64,000 nt of DNA from contig NZ_MRWE01000031.1 of NCBI RefSeq assembly GCF_002093665.1, positions 1 through 64,000 of the forward strand, given 5' to 3'. The notes beneath the pieces are model-generated. The model worked only from the letters and a program-made list of their open reading frames with translations, ran no database searches and was not told where the DNA came from. Source of the DNA: Rouxiella badensis. GTDB lineage: Bacteria > Pseudomonadota > Gammaproteobacteria > Enterobacterales > Enterobacteriaceae. Shown in pieces: positions 54,765 through 63,966 of this stretch (within the stretch, counting starts at the first letter, position 1; each line of letters opens with the position of its first letter). A program made the translations under genes and the position numbers.

Positions 54765-55595
54765 TTGAATAACCTCACCAAACAGGCCTCATCAGTAGCG
54801 GAAACTCAGGTTGGCGTGCAGCAGCGTCAGGTGATTCAACGTCGCAATCTGGCCGATAGTCAGCCCGACTGGCTGGCTGAAGAGGTTCCGGTTGCGCTGG
54901 TTTATAACGGTATTTCACACGTAGTGATGATGGCATCGCCGAAAGATCTCGAAGCCTTTGCCGTGGGTTTCTCTCTCTCGGAAGGGATTATTGATTCAGC
55001 GCGTGATATTTATGGCCTCGACGTGACACGAAACTGTCATGGTATTGAGGTCAATATAGAGCTGTCGAGCCGCCGTTTTTCTGGACTCAAAGAACGACGC
55101 CGGGCGATGGCGGGCAGAACCGGCTGTGGCGTTTGCGGCATCGAGCAACTTGATGACCTGTTCCGTCCGCTGGCGCCGCTGCCGTTTACGCAGACTTTTT
55201 CGCTCAGCAATCTGGACACTGCACTGGCGCAGCTAAATTCGATACAGCCCGTTGGCCAGTTGACCGGCTGCACCCACGCCGCAGCCTGGATAAACCCAGA
55301 GGGTGAACTGCTCGGCGGCTGTGAGGACGTAGGCCGTCACGTTGCGCTGGATAAAATGTTGGGCATCAAGGCGCGTGAAACCTCTTGGCAGTGCGGTGCG
55401 GCGTTGGTGTCGAGCCGTGCAAGTTATGAAATGGTGCAAAAGACCGCGATGTGCGGCATTGAAATTTTGTTCGCCGTGTCGGCCGCGACCTCGCTGGCGG
55501 TAGACGTCGCCGAGCGCTGTAATCTTACGCTGGTAGGCTTCAGTAAACCGGGGCGCGCCACGGTATATAGCCATCCGCAGCGACTGGTTGTGTAG
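54765..55595 (+). CDS. fdhD: Formate dehydrogenase accessory sulphurtransferase FdhD
   Basis: Transfers sulphur from IscS to the molybdenum cofactor of formate dehydrogenases. 276 residues, with the reactive CGVC motif ([11 protein letters not shown], near residue 123) and [17 protein letters not shown]. The start is TTG 54765 with GGAA upstream; no ATG gives a full-length N-terminus, and the sequence after it aligns with E. coli FdhD. No formate dehydrogenase genes are in the window. Confidence 0.94.
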   Translation: MNNLTKQASSVAETQVGVQQRQVIQRRNLADSQPDWLAEEVPVALVYNGISHVVMMASPKDLEAFAVGFSLSEGIIDSARDIYGLDVTRNCHGIEVNIELSSRRFSGLKERRRAMAGRTGCGVCGIEQLDDLFRPLAPLPFTQTFSLSNLDTALAQLNSIQPVGQLTGCTHAAAWINPEGELLGGCEDVGRHVALDKMLGIKARETSWQCGAALVSSRASYEMVQKTAMCGIEILFAVSAATSLAVDVAERCNLTLVGFSKPGRATVYSHPQRLVV

Positions 55596-55764
55596 TAAAG
55601 CAGCCGTCGATTGATAGCATTACAAGCAGCAGGGTTAATGTGCCACCTTATTGCTGTTAGGTTAACGGCCTGGTCTTAGACTAATTTCCCTGTTAGTTAG
55701 ATAATCTTGCTCTAAGCCACGGATAACGCGGGCTGTGTAATACCCACACAAAGTGCGGAGCATA

Positions 55765-55783
55765 GATAATCATTTTCAATATC
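55765..55783. promoter_or_regulatory. Fur box in the sodA promoter
   Basis: GATAATCATTTTCAATATC matches the 19-base Fur consensus GATAATGATAATCATTATC at 15 positions and overlaps the -35 region of the sodA promoter. Fur repression of sodA is known in E. coli. Confidence 0.7.
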
Positions 55784-55800
55784 AATTTATTAACTATAAT
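55773..55800 (+). promoter_or_regulatory. sodA promoter
   Basis: -10 TATAAT (55795-55800) is exact; TTTTCA (55773-55778) is a -35 candidate with a 16-base spacer. The ATG lies about 65 bases downstream of the -10. Confidence 0.6.
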
Positions 55801-55865
55801 GATCCCACTGATTACGCGGTGCTCATACTACTCTGCACTGCCCAACAAAAATGGAGCTGATGAAC

Positions 55866-56486
55866 ATGAGTTATTCACTACCATCCCTGCCTTACGCGTA
55901 CGACGCACTTGAGCCGCATTTCGACAAAGAAACGATGGAAATCCATCACACTAAACACCACCAGACTTATGTAAACAACGCTAACGCAGCGTTGGAAAGC
56001 CTGCCAGAACTGGCAAAGCTGCCGGTTGAAGAGCTGCTGCTGAACTTTGATAAAGTACCAGCTGACAAGAAAACGGTTCTGCGTAACAACGCAGGCGGCC
56101 ACGCTAACCACAGCTTCTTCTGGAAAGGCCTGAAAAAGGGCACCACCCTGCAGGGCGAACTGAAAGCCGCTATCGAACGTGACTTCGGCAGCGTTGACGC
56201 TTTCAAAGAAGCCTTTGAGAAAGCTGCAGCAACCCGTTTCGGTTCTGGCTGGGCTTGGCTGGTTAAGAAAGACGGCAAACTGGCTGTAGTTTCTACTGCT
56301 AACCAGGACAGCCCACTGTTAGGCGAAGCAATCTCTGGCGCATCAGGTACTCCAATCGTGGGTCTGGACGTTTGGGAACACGCTTACTATCTGAAATATC
56401 AGAACAAACGCCCTGACTACATCAAAGCATTCTGGGATGTGGTTAACTGGGACGTAGCCGCTGAGAACTTCGCAGCCGCTAAATAA
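55866..56486 (+). CDS. sodA: Manganese superoxide dismutase
   Basis: Converts superoxide to peroxide and oxygen in the cytosol. 206 residues from ATG 55866, the same length as E. coli SodA; the frame extends to an ATG at 55851, which is probably not used. Metal ligands are His27 ([12 protein letters not shown]), His in [12 protein letters not shown], and Asp/His in [19 protein letters not shown] Fur box overlaps the promoter and a strong terminator follows. Confidence 0.97.
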   Translation: MSYSLPSLPYAYDALEPHFDKETMEIHHTKHHQTYVNNANAALESLPELAKLPVEELLLNFDKVPADKKTVLRNNAGGHANHSFFWKGLKKGTTLQGELKAAIERDFGSVDAFKEAFEKAAATRFGSGWAWLVKKDGKLAVVSTANQDSPLLGEAISGASGTPIVGLDVWEHAYYLKYQNKRPDYIKAFWDVVNWDVAAENFAAAK

Positions 56487-56525
56487 GCCTTCTTTTCCGG
56501 GTTTTAGAATCCGGAAAAAAGCCAT

Positions 56526-56562
56526 AAAAAAACCGACGAAGCTTGCTTCGTCGGTTTTTTTT
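56526..56562. terminator. Bidirectional terminator sodA / yibL
   Basis: Stem AACCGACGAAGC/GCTTCGTCGGTT flanked by a run of A on the left and of T on the right, between convergent sodA and yibL. Confidence 0.9.
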
Positions 56563-56582
56563 AAGCTTAAAAAGGTCGAATA

Positions 56583-56945
56583 TCAAAACTCTTTTTTAGC
56601 GAAGCCTGTCACTGTTTTCAAACCCATCTCACGGCCCAACGCCGTCATCGGGTGAACCACCACGATACCGCGAACGGCTTTCTTCAGCGTGCCCATATCG
56701 GCCTGCTCTTTCTTGGTGATTTCACGACGGAACGGCAGTTGTGCCAGCTTCTGCGCTTCGGCGCTCAGCTTGACCTCTTTAACGCTACGCAGACGCTCGA
56801 TTTCAGCCGCCAGCTTCTCTTTTTCTTTCATGTGCTGGTCTATCAGCTCGGTCACGCCTTGCTGAATAACGGTCGCATCTTTGTGATTCAGTGCATCGAG
56901 CATATCGCTAAGACGTTTAATCTCTGCTTTTTCTTTTTCGATCAT
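56583..56945 (-). CDS. yibL: YibL family ribosome-associated protein
   Basis: 120 residues, same length as E. coli YibL, which co-sediments with ribosomes; its function is unknown. A charged coiled-coil N-terminus (about 1-60) leads to the conserved [20 protein letters not shown] and [16 protein letters not shown] 56945 gives exact alignment with the E. coli start; the open frame back to TTG 57011 is not supported. Near mtlR in E. coli too. Confidence 0.92.
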   Translation of the reverse strand: MIEKEKAEIKRLSDMLDALNHKDATVIQQGVTELIDQHMKEKEKLAAEIERLRSVKEVKLSAEAQKLAQLPFRREITKKEQADMGTLKKAVRGIVVVHPMTALGREMGLKTVTGFAKKEF

Positions 56946-57034
56946 TTCGCTAACCCGTATGCCATCAGGCGCCGCGAGATTGCGGGGCAGGACGACTAAA
57001 ATTGAATTCAACCTCTAGTGTAACAGGAAGTTGT

Positions 57035-58540
57035 CTATTCAGCAGCCTGTGTAACGATGCCGGGCGGTAATCCACTTATCTCACAGGCTCGCCGCCCTAC
57101 CCGTGCCAGCGCGTCGGTATAGCGCGCATCAAACGGATAACAGCATGACAAACGCAGCGCGTTGCGATAGCGCCCACTCGGTGAGTACAGTGTGCCGGGC
57201 GTGAGGCAGATTTTCTCCATCAGCAGGAGGTCAAAAAGCTTCACCGTATCAACGGCGGGGGGTAAATCAACCCAAAAAACGAACCCACCTTTCGGCTGTG
57301 TCGCCCGCGTGCCCTGTGGGAAATAACGCATAATCAGTGATTTCGCCTCATCGATTTGTGCGGCATAGCGCCTTCTCAAGCTTCTAAGATGATGGTCAAA
57401 ACCGCCAGACTCTAAAAATACCGCTAACGTTTCCGACAGCAACACCGACTCAGACATAGAAGACACCGCCTTGAGCTGACGCAGTTTTTCGCCAAAGCGT
57501 CCGCCGGCTATCCAGCCAATACGAAAATCAGGCGCCAGCGTTTTGGTAAAGCTGGTGCAAAAAAGCACCCAGCCGTTTTTATCAAACGATTTCACCGCCG
57601 GAGAGAGCGTTGCGCCGAACTGAATTTCGGCGTAAAGCCCGTCTTCAATCAGCGGCACCTGATAGTCATTCATCAGGCGTGCCAGACGTTTTTTGGCAGC
57701 CAACGGCATGGTGAAACCCATCGGATTTTGCGCAGTCGGCATAGCAATCACCGCATTAAGCCGCTTCTCGCTCAGCATCAGCTCCAGCGCGTCGAGAGAC
57801 AATCCATCCTGCGGATCGGTCGGAATTTCTACCGCCTTCAATCCCAAACTGGCCAGCAGCGGCAGCAGGAAAAAATAGGTCGGTGTTTCCAGCCCGACGC
57901 TATCACCAGGCTGGGTAGTGACGCGGAGTGCGAGCTGCAGCGCCTCCATGCAGCCGTGGGTCAGGGTGATATCGTTCGGTTCGAGGATCATGCCGAGCGC
58001 CATCGCGCGACGGGCAACCTGCTGGCGCAAATGCAGACTTCCCGGCGGCAGCGCATATTGGCTGATTATTTTTGGTTGGCGACGCAGCAGCGATGACATA
58101 ATGCGTCCCAGTTTTCCGCCAGGATAAAAATCACTGGTCTGCGGGCAGGCCAAAGAAATGTTGGTGTATTCGGGGTTAGTCTGCGCAGCGAATACTTTAT
58201 CGATCAGCGCCAGCACTTCATCGGCCGGTTCGGCGGCGGGAGAATGCTCTTCTATCCGGCTTTCGAGCACCGGCAGCGCGCTGCTAACATAAAATCCCGA
58301 CTGCGGACGCGCCTCGATAAGCCCTCGGTCTTCCAGACGGCGATAGGCGGCAACCACCGTGTTAATGCTGACCTGATGCATCTGAGAGCAGCGCCTCACC
58401 GAAGGCAGTCGGCTGCCGGGCAGGAGCGTACCGCGGCGAATGGCTTCGGCCATTTGGTCGGCGAGCTGGTGATATCGGGTCTCTCCCGCCGCCTCGTCGG
58501 TGGCGACAGAGAGCAGAGTTGCGGGCATGAATTCGGCCAT
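57035..58540 (-). CDS. MocR-type regulator (GntR HTH fused to aminotransferase domain)
   Basis: 501 residues: an N-terminal GntR winged HTH (about 15-85; SRLPSVRRCSQMHQVSINTVVAAYRRLE) joined to a fold-type I aminotransferase-like domain with the PLP lysine in FTKTLAPDFRIGW. MocR proteins are PLP-binding regulators. E. coli YdcR is similar in layout. ATG 58540 with GGGAA upstream is preferred to TTG 58558. It is divergent from a LysE-family exporter, its likely target. Confidence 0.9.
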   Translation of the reverse strand: MAEFMPATLLSVATDEAAGETRYHQLADQMAEAIRRGTLLPGSRLPSVRRCSQMHQVSINTVVAAYRRLEDRGLIEARPQSGFYVSSALPVLESRIEEHSPAAEPADEVLALIDKVFAAQTNPEYTNISLACPQTSDFYPGGKLGRIMSSLLRRQPKIISQYALPPGSLHLRQQVARRAMALGMILEPNDITLTHGCMEALQLALRVTTQPGDSVGLETPTYFFLLPLLASLGLKAVEIPTDPQDGLSLDALELMLSEKRLNAVIAMPTAQNPMGFTMPLAAKKRLARLMNDYQVPLIEDGLYAEIQFGATLSPAVKSFDKNGWVLFCTSFTKTLAPDFRIGWIAGGRFGEKLRQLKAVSSMSESVLLSETLAVFLESGGFDHHLRSLRRRYAAQIDEAKSLIMRYFPQGTRATQPKGGFVFWVDLPPAVDTVKLFDLLLMEKICLTPGTLYSPSGRYRNALRLSCCYPFDARYTDALARVGRRACEISGLPPGIVTQAAE

Positions 58541-58701
58541 GGTGTCAGTTCCCGTCAAATAGATGGATACAGTTCATATTTTAACCCACTGTAACCATAA
58601 CAATAGCTGATATCTGGTTCTGTAACCAGCGCATTTAACGTCCTATGCTAATCACTCATTGGTTCTACCGCCGCAGAGCGCATTAACATAAGGAACGCCC
58701 G

Positions 58702-59313
58702 ATGCTGGATACTGCTTTTATGAGTTACGTGACCGTGATGTCTATTACACCGGGCCCTAATAATCTGCTGCTCGCCTCGTCTGGCGTAAACTTCGGACTG
58801 CGTAAAACGCTGCCGATGACGTTCGGTATTACGCTGGGCTGCGCGCTACAGTGCGCCGTACTGACGTCTTTGCTGGCCGTTATATTGAGCTGGATGACGG
58901 TAATCCGCCTGCCAATGGCGGTGATCGGCTGTGCCTATCTTTTCTGGCTATCCTGGAAGATTTTTCGCTCCTCTACGCCGCAGAACAGGGCCGAAGATCG
59001 CCCAATGCGCCTGATAAACGGCGCGCTTTTTCAGATAATTAATCCAAAAGCCTGGCTGATGGCAACCAACGTGGCCATCCTGTTTACACCGCCAGGAGGC
59101 AATATGCTGCATCACACGCTGGCGAACAGTATAGGTTTTGCAATACTCAATTTGCCCTGCGTGTTGATCTGGGCGCTGATGGGCGACAGGCTACGTCTGG
59201 CGTTACAGGTTGAATGGAAACTTAAGGCGTTTAATACGCTGATGGCAGGGTTAATGGCGTTGACGGCGCTGTGGTTACTGTTCGATGAGCTAAAAAACGC
59301 TTTTATTCATTGA
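58702..59313 (+). CDS. LysE/RhtB family exporter
   Basis: 203 residues, about six helices, with SITPGPNNLLLASSGVNFG at the N-terminus (the PGPN motif of the family) and QIINPKAWLMATNVAILF in the middle. AAGGAA precedes the ATG. It is divergent from the MocR regulator; such MocR-exporter pairs often respond to amines or amino acids. The substrate is unknown. It is only distantly similar to the other LysE-type gene at 43928. Confidence 0.9.
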   Translation: MLDTAFMSYVTVMSITPGPNNLLLASSGVNFGLRKTLPMTFGITLGCALQCAVLTSLLAVILSWMTVIRLPMAVIGCAYLFWLSWKIFRSSTPQNRAEDRPMRLINGALFQIINPKAWLMATNVAILFTPPGGNMLHHTLANSIGFAILNLPCVLIWALMGDRLRLALQVEWKLKAFNTLMAGLMALTALWLLFDELKNAFIH

Positions 59314-59350
59314 ATGCGCTGGATTTTATTAAAGCTTTATAAAGGGATTA

Positions 59351-59379
59351 TTGTCAGGTTATGATTTGTAACCTGACAA
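59351..59379. promoter_or_regulatory. Perfect 11-bp dyad before the unknown membrane protein gene
   Basis: TTGTCAGGTTA (59351-59361) and TAACCTGACAA (59369-59379) flank seven bases, ending 17 bases before ATG 59397. It could be an operator or a leader hairpin. No T-run follows, and it is 38 bases after the LysE gene stop. Confidence 0.55.
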
Positions 59380-59396
59380 AGCGTGACGAGATAAAA

Positions 59397-59834
59397 ATGG
59401 TAAAGGCATATTTTCTGATTGGGTTTGGGTTTCTTTTCGCATTATTCGGCTATTTATCGTTGGATATATTAGTCGCCCAATATCTCGGAAACCATCCCGC
59501 TATGATAACCGACGCCACCGCGTTTATTTTACTCCCTGTGACGATAGCCGTTGAGTATGCCGCCTACTTTCTTTTGTCCCATTATTTTTTGGGCATGATA
59601 AAACCGCTGTGTTTTAAAAAAGAGAGTATTTTCCAGGTTGTGCTGCTGATCCTTAATGCCCTTTTCCTTTATCTCTTCGTCACGATGGAAACGCATCGTT
59701 TCCAGAATTCCGTCAGCAGCGATGTGGCGATTTCCGTTAACGACTTCCCTTCTTCGAAAATCTATTTTACGTCGATGGCAATCTCGCTGGTTTTAGTGCT
59801 TGCCGTGCGGAAATTCTGGCGCAAAAAGGCTTAA
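59397..59834 (+). CDS. Membrane protein of unknown function
   Basis: I do not recognise this 145-residue protein. It has four hydrophobic segments (about residues 5-30, 40-65, 75-95 and 120-138) and a soluble loop with FQNSVSSDVAISVNDFPSSK before the last helix; both ends are basic. ATG 59397 is chosen because the other in-frame ATG, 59361, lies inside a perfect dyad. AT-rich compared with neighbours. Its stop codon abuts the mtlR stop with no gap. Confidence 0.65.
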   Translation: MVKAYFLIGFGFLFALFGYLSLDILVAQYLGNHPAMITDATAFILLPVTIAVEYAAYFLLSHYFLGMIKPLCFKKESIFQVVLLILNALFLYLFVTMETHRFQNSVSSDVAISVNDFPSSKIYFTSMAISLVLVLAVRKFWRKKA

Positions 59835-60416
59835 TTAACGCTTAACCGGCGAAAGGCGGGAGGGCTGCTGATTGCTGATATGGGCAATCAGCCCGGTGAG
59901 CGAAAGGACCATGGTTGAGCGAACAATCTGCTGATAACGCTGACGCTGCATCGCTATCATCGACTCGTCGGCCTCGCCGGGCTTCAGGAACGTAGGTGCC
60001 GGAGGCAGAGAGGCGACGCAGTGCAGCTCGCCAAAGGGACCAAGAATTTCGTCATCGGTAAAACGGTATTCGTTGCCGTCGTAGTTGAGTTCTTCACGCA
60101 GAGCCATAAGCAGCTCGGCATCTTCATATTCGTTGCGACTGATTACGCCAAGCGCATAAACCAGCTTAAGGCGCACTGACAAATCTCCCAGCGGCCCGCT
60201 GCCGGAAAGTAAAGGCTCTACGGCATATTTCACCGCATAGTCATCTTTGCGAAAGACCTGAACCACCAGAATATCCAGTGCTTCAGCCAACAGCTCTACC
60301 GCTGTCATCAGAAAAGTGCGCACGGTTTTGCCCGCATTCAGCTTTTCCAATACCCGGTTCTCGAACGCCTGTGCTTTTTCCATGGTCGCTATCACGATGT
60401 TAAGTGAGTCTTTCAA
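59835..60416 (-). CDS. mtlR: Mannitol operon repressor MtlR
   Basis: Repressor of mtlADR, 193 residues (E. coli 195), sharing AFENRVLEKLNAGKTVRTFL, VFRKDDYAVKYAVEPLL and DDEILGPFGELHCVA. MtlR has no classical HTH; E. coli MtlR acts with HPr. The start is uncertain: TTG 60416 gives the longest match, ATG 60383 would begin at MEKAQAF. Last gene of the operon, about 138 bp after mtlD with a hairpin between. Confidence 0.92.
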   Translation of the reverse strand: MKDSLNIVIATMEKAQAFENRVLEKLNAGKTVRTFLMTAVELLAEALDILVVQVFRKDDYAVKYAVEPLLSGSGPLGDLSVRLKLVYALGVISRNEYEDAELLMALREELNYDGNEYRFTDDEILGPFGELHCVASLPPAPTFLKPGEADESMIAMQRQRYQQIVRSTMVLSLTGLIAHISNQQPSRLSPVKR

Positions 60417-60446
60417 CGCCCACGGCGTCTTCCCTGATTGAGGCAG

Positions 60447-60467
60447 GTCGGGCGATTTACGCCCGAC
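60447..60467 (-). other. Hairpin between mtlD and mtlR
   Basis: GTCGGGCG/CGCCCGAC, 8-bp stem with a five-base loop and no T-run on the minus strand. Probably an mRNA processing or stability element. Confidence 0.5.
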
Positions 60468-60554
60468 ACCTCTTTCTTCACCTGGTGTTGGGATACCCTT
60501 CAGTGGCTGAATCCGCTCCAGTAACTTGGGGGTTTAGAAAGATTCAATGCTCCC

Positions 60555-61703
60555 TTAATGCATTTTCTCATAGGCGCTGACGGCCTCAGCCACCACGTCG
60601 CTCTCAGCCGGCAGGCCAGAAATTTGTGCCAATGTGGCTTTGGGTCCCAGTGTGTCAAGCAGTTCAACCAGTTCCAGCGCCTGCGGGTCTTGTTCGCTGC
60701 GATAGCGCATAGCAGCGGCAATGCCGATAATCAGATTGGCGTGCGGCAGGCCATATTCCTGAGTGCCCAGCAGCGGCTTGATTAAACGATCGCCCGCGCT
60801 AAGTTTGCGCAGAGGCTGACGACCAACGCGCTCGACGTCGTCCTGTAGGTAAGGGTTTTCAAAGCGAGAAAGAATTTTCTTGATGTAAGCCGCGTGCTTT
60901 TCTGCGTCAAAACCGTAGCGTTTGATCAACACTGCGCCGCTCTCTTCCATCGCGCCTTTCACCACATCACGCACTGTAGAGTCGAGAATGGCATCACGGA
61001 TGGTCGCATGGCCGGCCTGCTGACCCAGGTAGGCGGTGATCGCGTGGCCGGTGTTCAGCGTGAAGAGTTTACGCTCGACGAAGGCCATCAGGTTGTCGGT
61101 CAGCTCCATCCCTTTAATGTCTGGCAGCGGCCCCTTGAACTGGGTCTCATCGACAATCCATTCGCTGAAGGTTTCAACCGTCACTTCGAGCGGGTCGGAA
61201 GAGCCTGCGGCTGCCGGAGGGACGATGCGGTCAACGGCGGAATCTACGAAACCGACGTGAGCTTCAACCCAGGCTTTTTCATCTTCTGGCAATGCGTTGA
61301 AGACGTGCTGTTTAAACTGGCTGGTGCCGCGCACCATATTTTCACAGGCAATAATGTTCAGCGGGCTTTCATTGCCCTGCTGGTGACGCAGAATCAGGCC
61401 TTTCGCCACGTTAGGGGCGATTTTTTCAAGAATGGTTGGCCCAACGGCGGTGGTCACTAAATCAACCTGAGCAATCAGGTCGATGGCCTCCTGACCGGCG
61501 CTGTTCACGGCATTTACATTGCTGACGGTCTCAACGGTGGCCTGCTCGCCAACCACATTGACGTTATAGCCTTTACGGCTTTTCAGCGCATCGAGCAAAA
61601 CAGGATGGACGTCGGCAAACGTGAGCTCGACCTGTGCGTCCGCAAGCAGTTTGCCGATAAAACCACGGCCAATATTGCCTGCTCCAAAATGTAAAGCTTT
61701 CAT
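60555..61703 (-). CDS. mtlD: Mannitol-1-phosphate 5-dehydrogenase
   Basis: Oxidises mannitol 1-phosphate to fructose 6-phosphate with NAD+. 382 residues, same as E. coli. [20 protein letters not shown] is the NAD-binding start; the polyol dehydrogenase signature [16 protein letters not shown] with catalytic Lys is near residue 215. AGGGAG precedes the ATG. It lies 154 bp after mtlA, with a long hairpin between. Confidence 0.97.
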   Translation of the reverse strand: MKALHFGAGNIGRGFIGKLLADAQVELTFADVHPVLLDALKSRKGYNVNVVGEQATVETVSNVNAVNSAGQEAIDLIAQVDLVTTAVGPTILEKIAPNVAKGLILRHQQGNESPLNIIACENMVRGTSQFKQHVFNALPEDEKAWVEAHVGFVDSAVDRIVPPAAAGSSDPLEVTVETFSEWIVDETQFKGPLPDIKGMELTDNLMAFVERKLFTLNTGHAITAYLGQQAGHATIRDAILDSTVRDVVKGAMEESGAVLIKRYGFDAEKHAAYIKKILSRFENPYLQDDVERVGRQPLRKLSAGDRLIKPLLGTQEYGLPHANLIIGIAAAMRYRSEQDPQALELVELLDTLGPKATLAQISGLPAESDVVAEAVSAYEKMH

Positions 61704-61757
61704 GATGACTCCCTAAAACGGTGACAAGAACCAGGAAGCTCTGGGCTTCGAATCAAC

Positions 61758-61801
61758 AACCGGGTCTGCTATCCCTACGCTGGATATTGGCAGACCCGGT
61801 T
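61758..61801 (-). other. Long hairpin between mtlA and mtlD
   Basis: AACCGGGTCTGC (61758-61769) pairs exactly with GCAGACCCGGTT (61790-61801); inside it TATCC and GGATA form a second short helix. It probably protects mtlA mRNA or partly terminates transcription, lowering mtlD expression. Confidence 0.65.
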
Positions 61802-61857
61802 AGTCACGTTCTCAAATTTTAAAGCTCGATAACCCTGAGGTTATTGAGGAACTGCGT

Positions 61858-63786
61858 TTAACCGCGCAGGATATTAAGCACTTCTTCAACGCTGGTGGTG
61901 TTTGCCAGACGGTCGATAACGCCGTCCTCGTCCAGTGCGTTAGTCAGTTTGGTAATCACGTTAATGTGCTCATTGTTACGAGCCGCAATACCGATAACCA
62001 AACGCGCCGAGTCGTCTTCATCCTCACCCCAGCGAATGCCCTGCGGATACTGGCAGAACACGATACCGGTTTTCAGCACGCGGTCTTTCGCTTCGATAGT
62101 GCCGTGAGGAACCGCGATAGACTCGCCAAGATAGGTTGAGGTCAGCTGCTCACGGGCCAGCATCGCCTCGATGTACTCTTCTTGCACGTAGCCACCTTTC
62201 ACCAGTTGCTCACCGGCAAAGCGGATAGCTTGTTCCTTGTTGCTCGCGGTCAGTCCGAGGAAAATATTTTCCGGGCTAATGCGGAACAGGTTGGTATTAT
62301 CCGCTTCGCTCACCAGACTGTCACTCAGGGTGGTGTTAACGCGCTCTTTATATTCGGTCGCCTTGTTGACGTCTACCAGACGAGCAACCAGGTCAGTATA
62401 CAGACCGCTGTCGAGGAAGTTGGTCAGAGAAATATGCTGCGCATGAGGAACCTGACGCATCGCACGCTCGGTGAGGTCACGATGGGTAATGACCAAATCG
62501 ACGTCATCCGGCAGGTTGTTTATCGCTGTATTGGTCACAGAGATATTGCTCAGCCCGGCATCCTGTACTTTTTTACGCAGCACGCCTGCGCCCATCGCGC
62601 TTGAACCCATACCGGCGTCGCAGGCTACGATGATTTTACGCACGGTAGACAAGTCACCCGCCACACCGGTTGCTGCGGCGGAAGTACCCGCCGAAACCTG
62701 GCCTTTGGACTGCGCTTTCATATCCTGAACGCGGCGTGTCGCGGCCTCCAGATCGTCTTCATCTTTCACTTTCGAGCTTTTGAGCAGGATTGAAGAAACG
62801 ATAAACGAAACCAGGAAAGCCAGCACGATAGCGGTAATGTTAGCGAAGTAAGTGCCTTTTGGCGTCATCGCCAATACGGCAATGATAGAGCCAGGAGATG
62901 CAGGAGAAACCAGCCCCCCGTTCAGCACGGTCAGCGTGAACACGCCGGTCATACCCCCGAGAATTACCGCCAGCAGCAGGCGCGGATTCATCAGCACGTA
63001 TGGGAAATAGATTTCGTGAATCCCCCCCAGGAAGTGGATGATTGCCGCACCGCCCGCAGACTGCTTGGCGCTACCGCGACCAAACACCATGTAAGCAATC
63101 AGCACGCCCATGCCCGGACCCGGGTTGGCTTCAATCAGGAAGAAAATAGATTTACCCGCGACGGTGGCCTGCTGTATGCCCAACGGGGAGAAAATACCGT
63201 GGTTGATGGCATTGTTCAGGAACAGAATTTTAGCGGGTTCCACGAAGATCGAGGCCAGCGGCAGCAGGTTATGGATAACCATGATATGCACGCCCGCAGC
63301 CAGCAGTTTGGACAATGCCTCAACCAATGGACCAATCGCCAGGAACGAAAGCACGGCCAACAGCATACCGATGATACCGGCAGAGAAGTTGTTCACCAGC
63401 ATCTCGAAGCCGCTTTTGATTTTACCGTCTACCCAGCGGTCAAAGCGCTTGATGCACCACCCGCCCAGCGGACCAGCAATCATCGCGCCGAGGAACATGG
63501 GCATATCCGCCCCCACAATCACACCCATCGTGGTGATAGCACCCACCACGCCACCGCGATCGCCGCCGACCAGACGTCCACCGGTGAAGCCAATCAGCAA
63601 CGGCAGAAGATAGGTGATCATTGGGGCGACTAACTTGGCAAGCGTCGCGTTCGGGATCCAGCCGGTTGGGATAAACAGTGCGGTAATAATACCCCAGGCT
63701 ATAAATGCGCCGATGTTGGGCATTACCATGTTACTCAGGAAGCGGCCAAAGTTTTGAACTTTGACCTTAACGTCTGGTGAAAACAT
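61858..63786 (-). CDS. mtlA: PTS mannitol transporter subunit IICBA
   Basis: Phosphorylating mannitol importer, 642 residues (E. coli 637), domain order IIC (about 1-345, membrane; FGRFLSNMVMPNIGAFIAWG, GGIHEIYFPYVLM), IIB (about 385-480; phosphocysteine in ACDAGMGSSAMGAG) and IIA (about 500-642; phosphohistidine in AVPHGTIEAKDR). Start ATG 63786 with AGGGG upstream; the frame opens at a GTG at 63795. First gene of mtlADR; a CRP site lies upstream. Confidence 0.97.
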   Translation of the reverse strand: MFSPDVKVKVQNFGRFLSNMVMPNIGAFIAWGIITALFIPTGWIPNATLAKLVAPMITYLLPLLIGFTGGRLVGGDRGGVVGAITTMGVIVGADMPMFLGAMIAGPLGGWCIKRFDRWVDGKIKSGFEMLVNNFSAGIIGMLLAVLSFLAIGPLVEALSKLLAAGVHIMVIHNLLPLASIFVEPAKILFLNNAINHGIFSPLGIQQATVAGKSIFFLIEANPGPGMGVLIAYMVFGRGSAKQSAGGAAIIHFLGGIHEIYFPYVLMNPRLLLAVILGGMTGVFTLTVLNGGLVSPASPGSIIAVLAMTPKGTYFANITAIVLAFLVSFIVSSILLKSSKVKDEDDLEAATRRVQDMKAQSKGQVSAGTSAAATGVAGDLSTVRKIIVACDAGMGSSAMGAGVLRKKVQDAGLSNISVTNTAINNLPDDVDLVITHRDLTERAMRQVPHAQHISLTNFLDSGLYTDLVARLVDVNKATEYKERVNTTLSDSLVSEADNTNLFRISPENIFLGLTASNKEQAIRFAGEQLVKGGYVQEEYIEAMLAREQLTSTYLGESIAVPHGTIEAKDRVLKTGIVFCQYPQGIRWGEDEDDSARLVIGIAARNNEHINVITKLTNALDEDGVIDRLANTTSVEEVLNILRG

Positions 63787-63920
63787 AAAACACACCCCTA
63801 TTGATACGCGCTAACAATAAGAGCGCGCTATACGTGATAATTATTGGGACGGTATTTTCCCCAAAACCAAGCTATGGGATTCCGTCGAATTGCTGTCTGC
63901 AAGGCGAACTCTAGCACGTC

Positions 63921-63926
63921 ATTATG
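63921..63926 (-). promoter_or_regulatory. Candidate -10 of the mtlA promoter
   Basis: CATAAT on the minus strand, about 135 bases before the mtlA ATG and 25 bases downstream of the CRP site. No good -35 is seen, which fits a CRP-dependent promoter. Confidence 0.4.
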
Positions 63927-63950
63927 ACCACGCGTAGAGAGGCCCAAGGG

Positions 63951-63966
63951 CGTGATTACGATCACG
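63951..63966. promoter_or_regulatory. CRP site upstream of mtlA
   Basis: CGTGATTACGATCACG has the perfect CRP core GTGA-N6-TCAC. E. coli mtlA has several CRP sites; more may lie beyond the window end. Confidence 0.7.
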
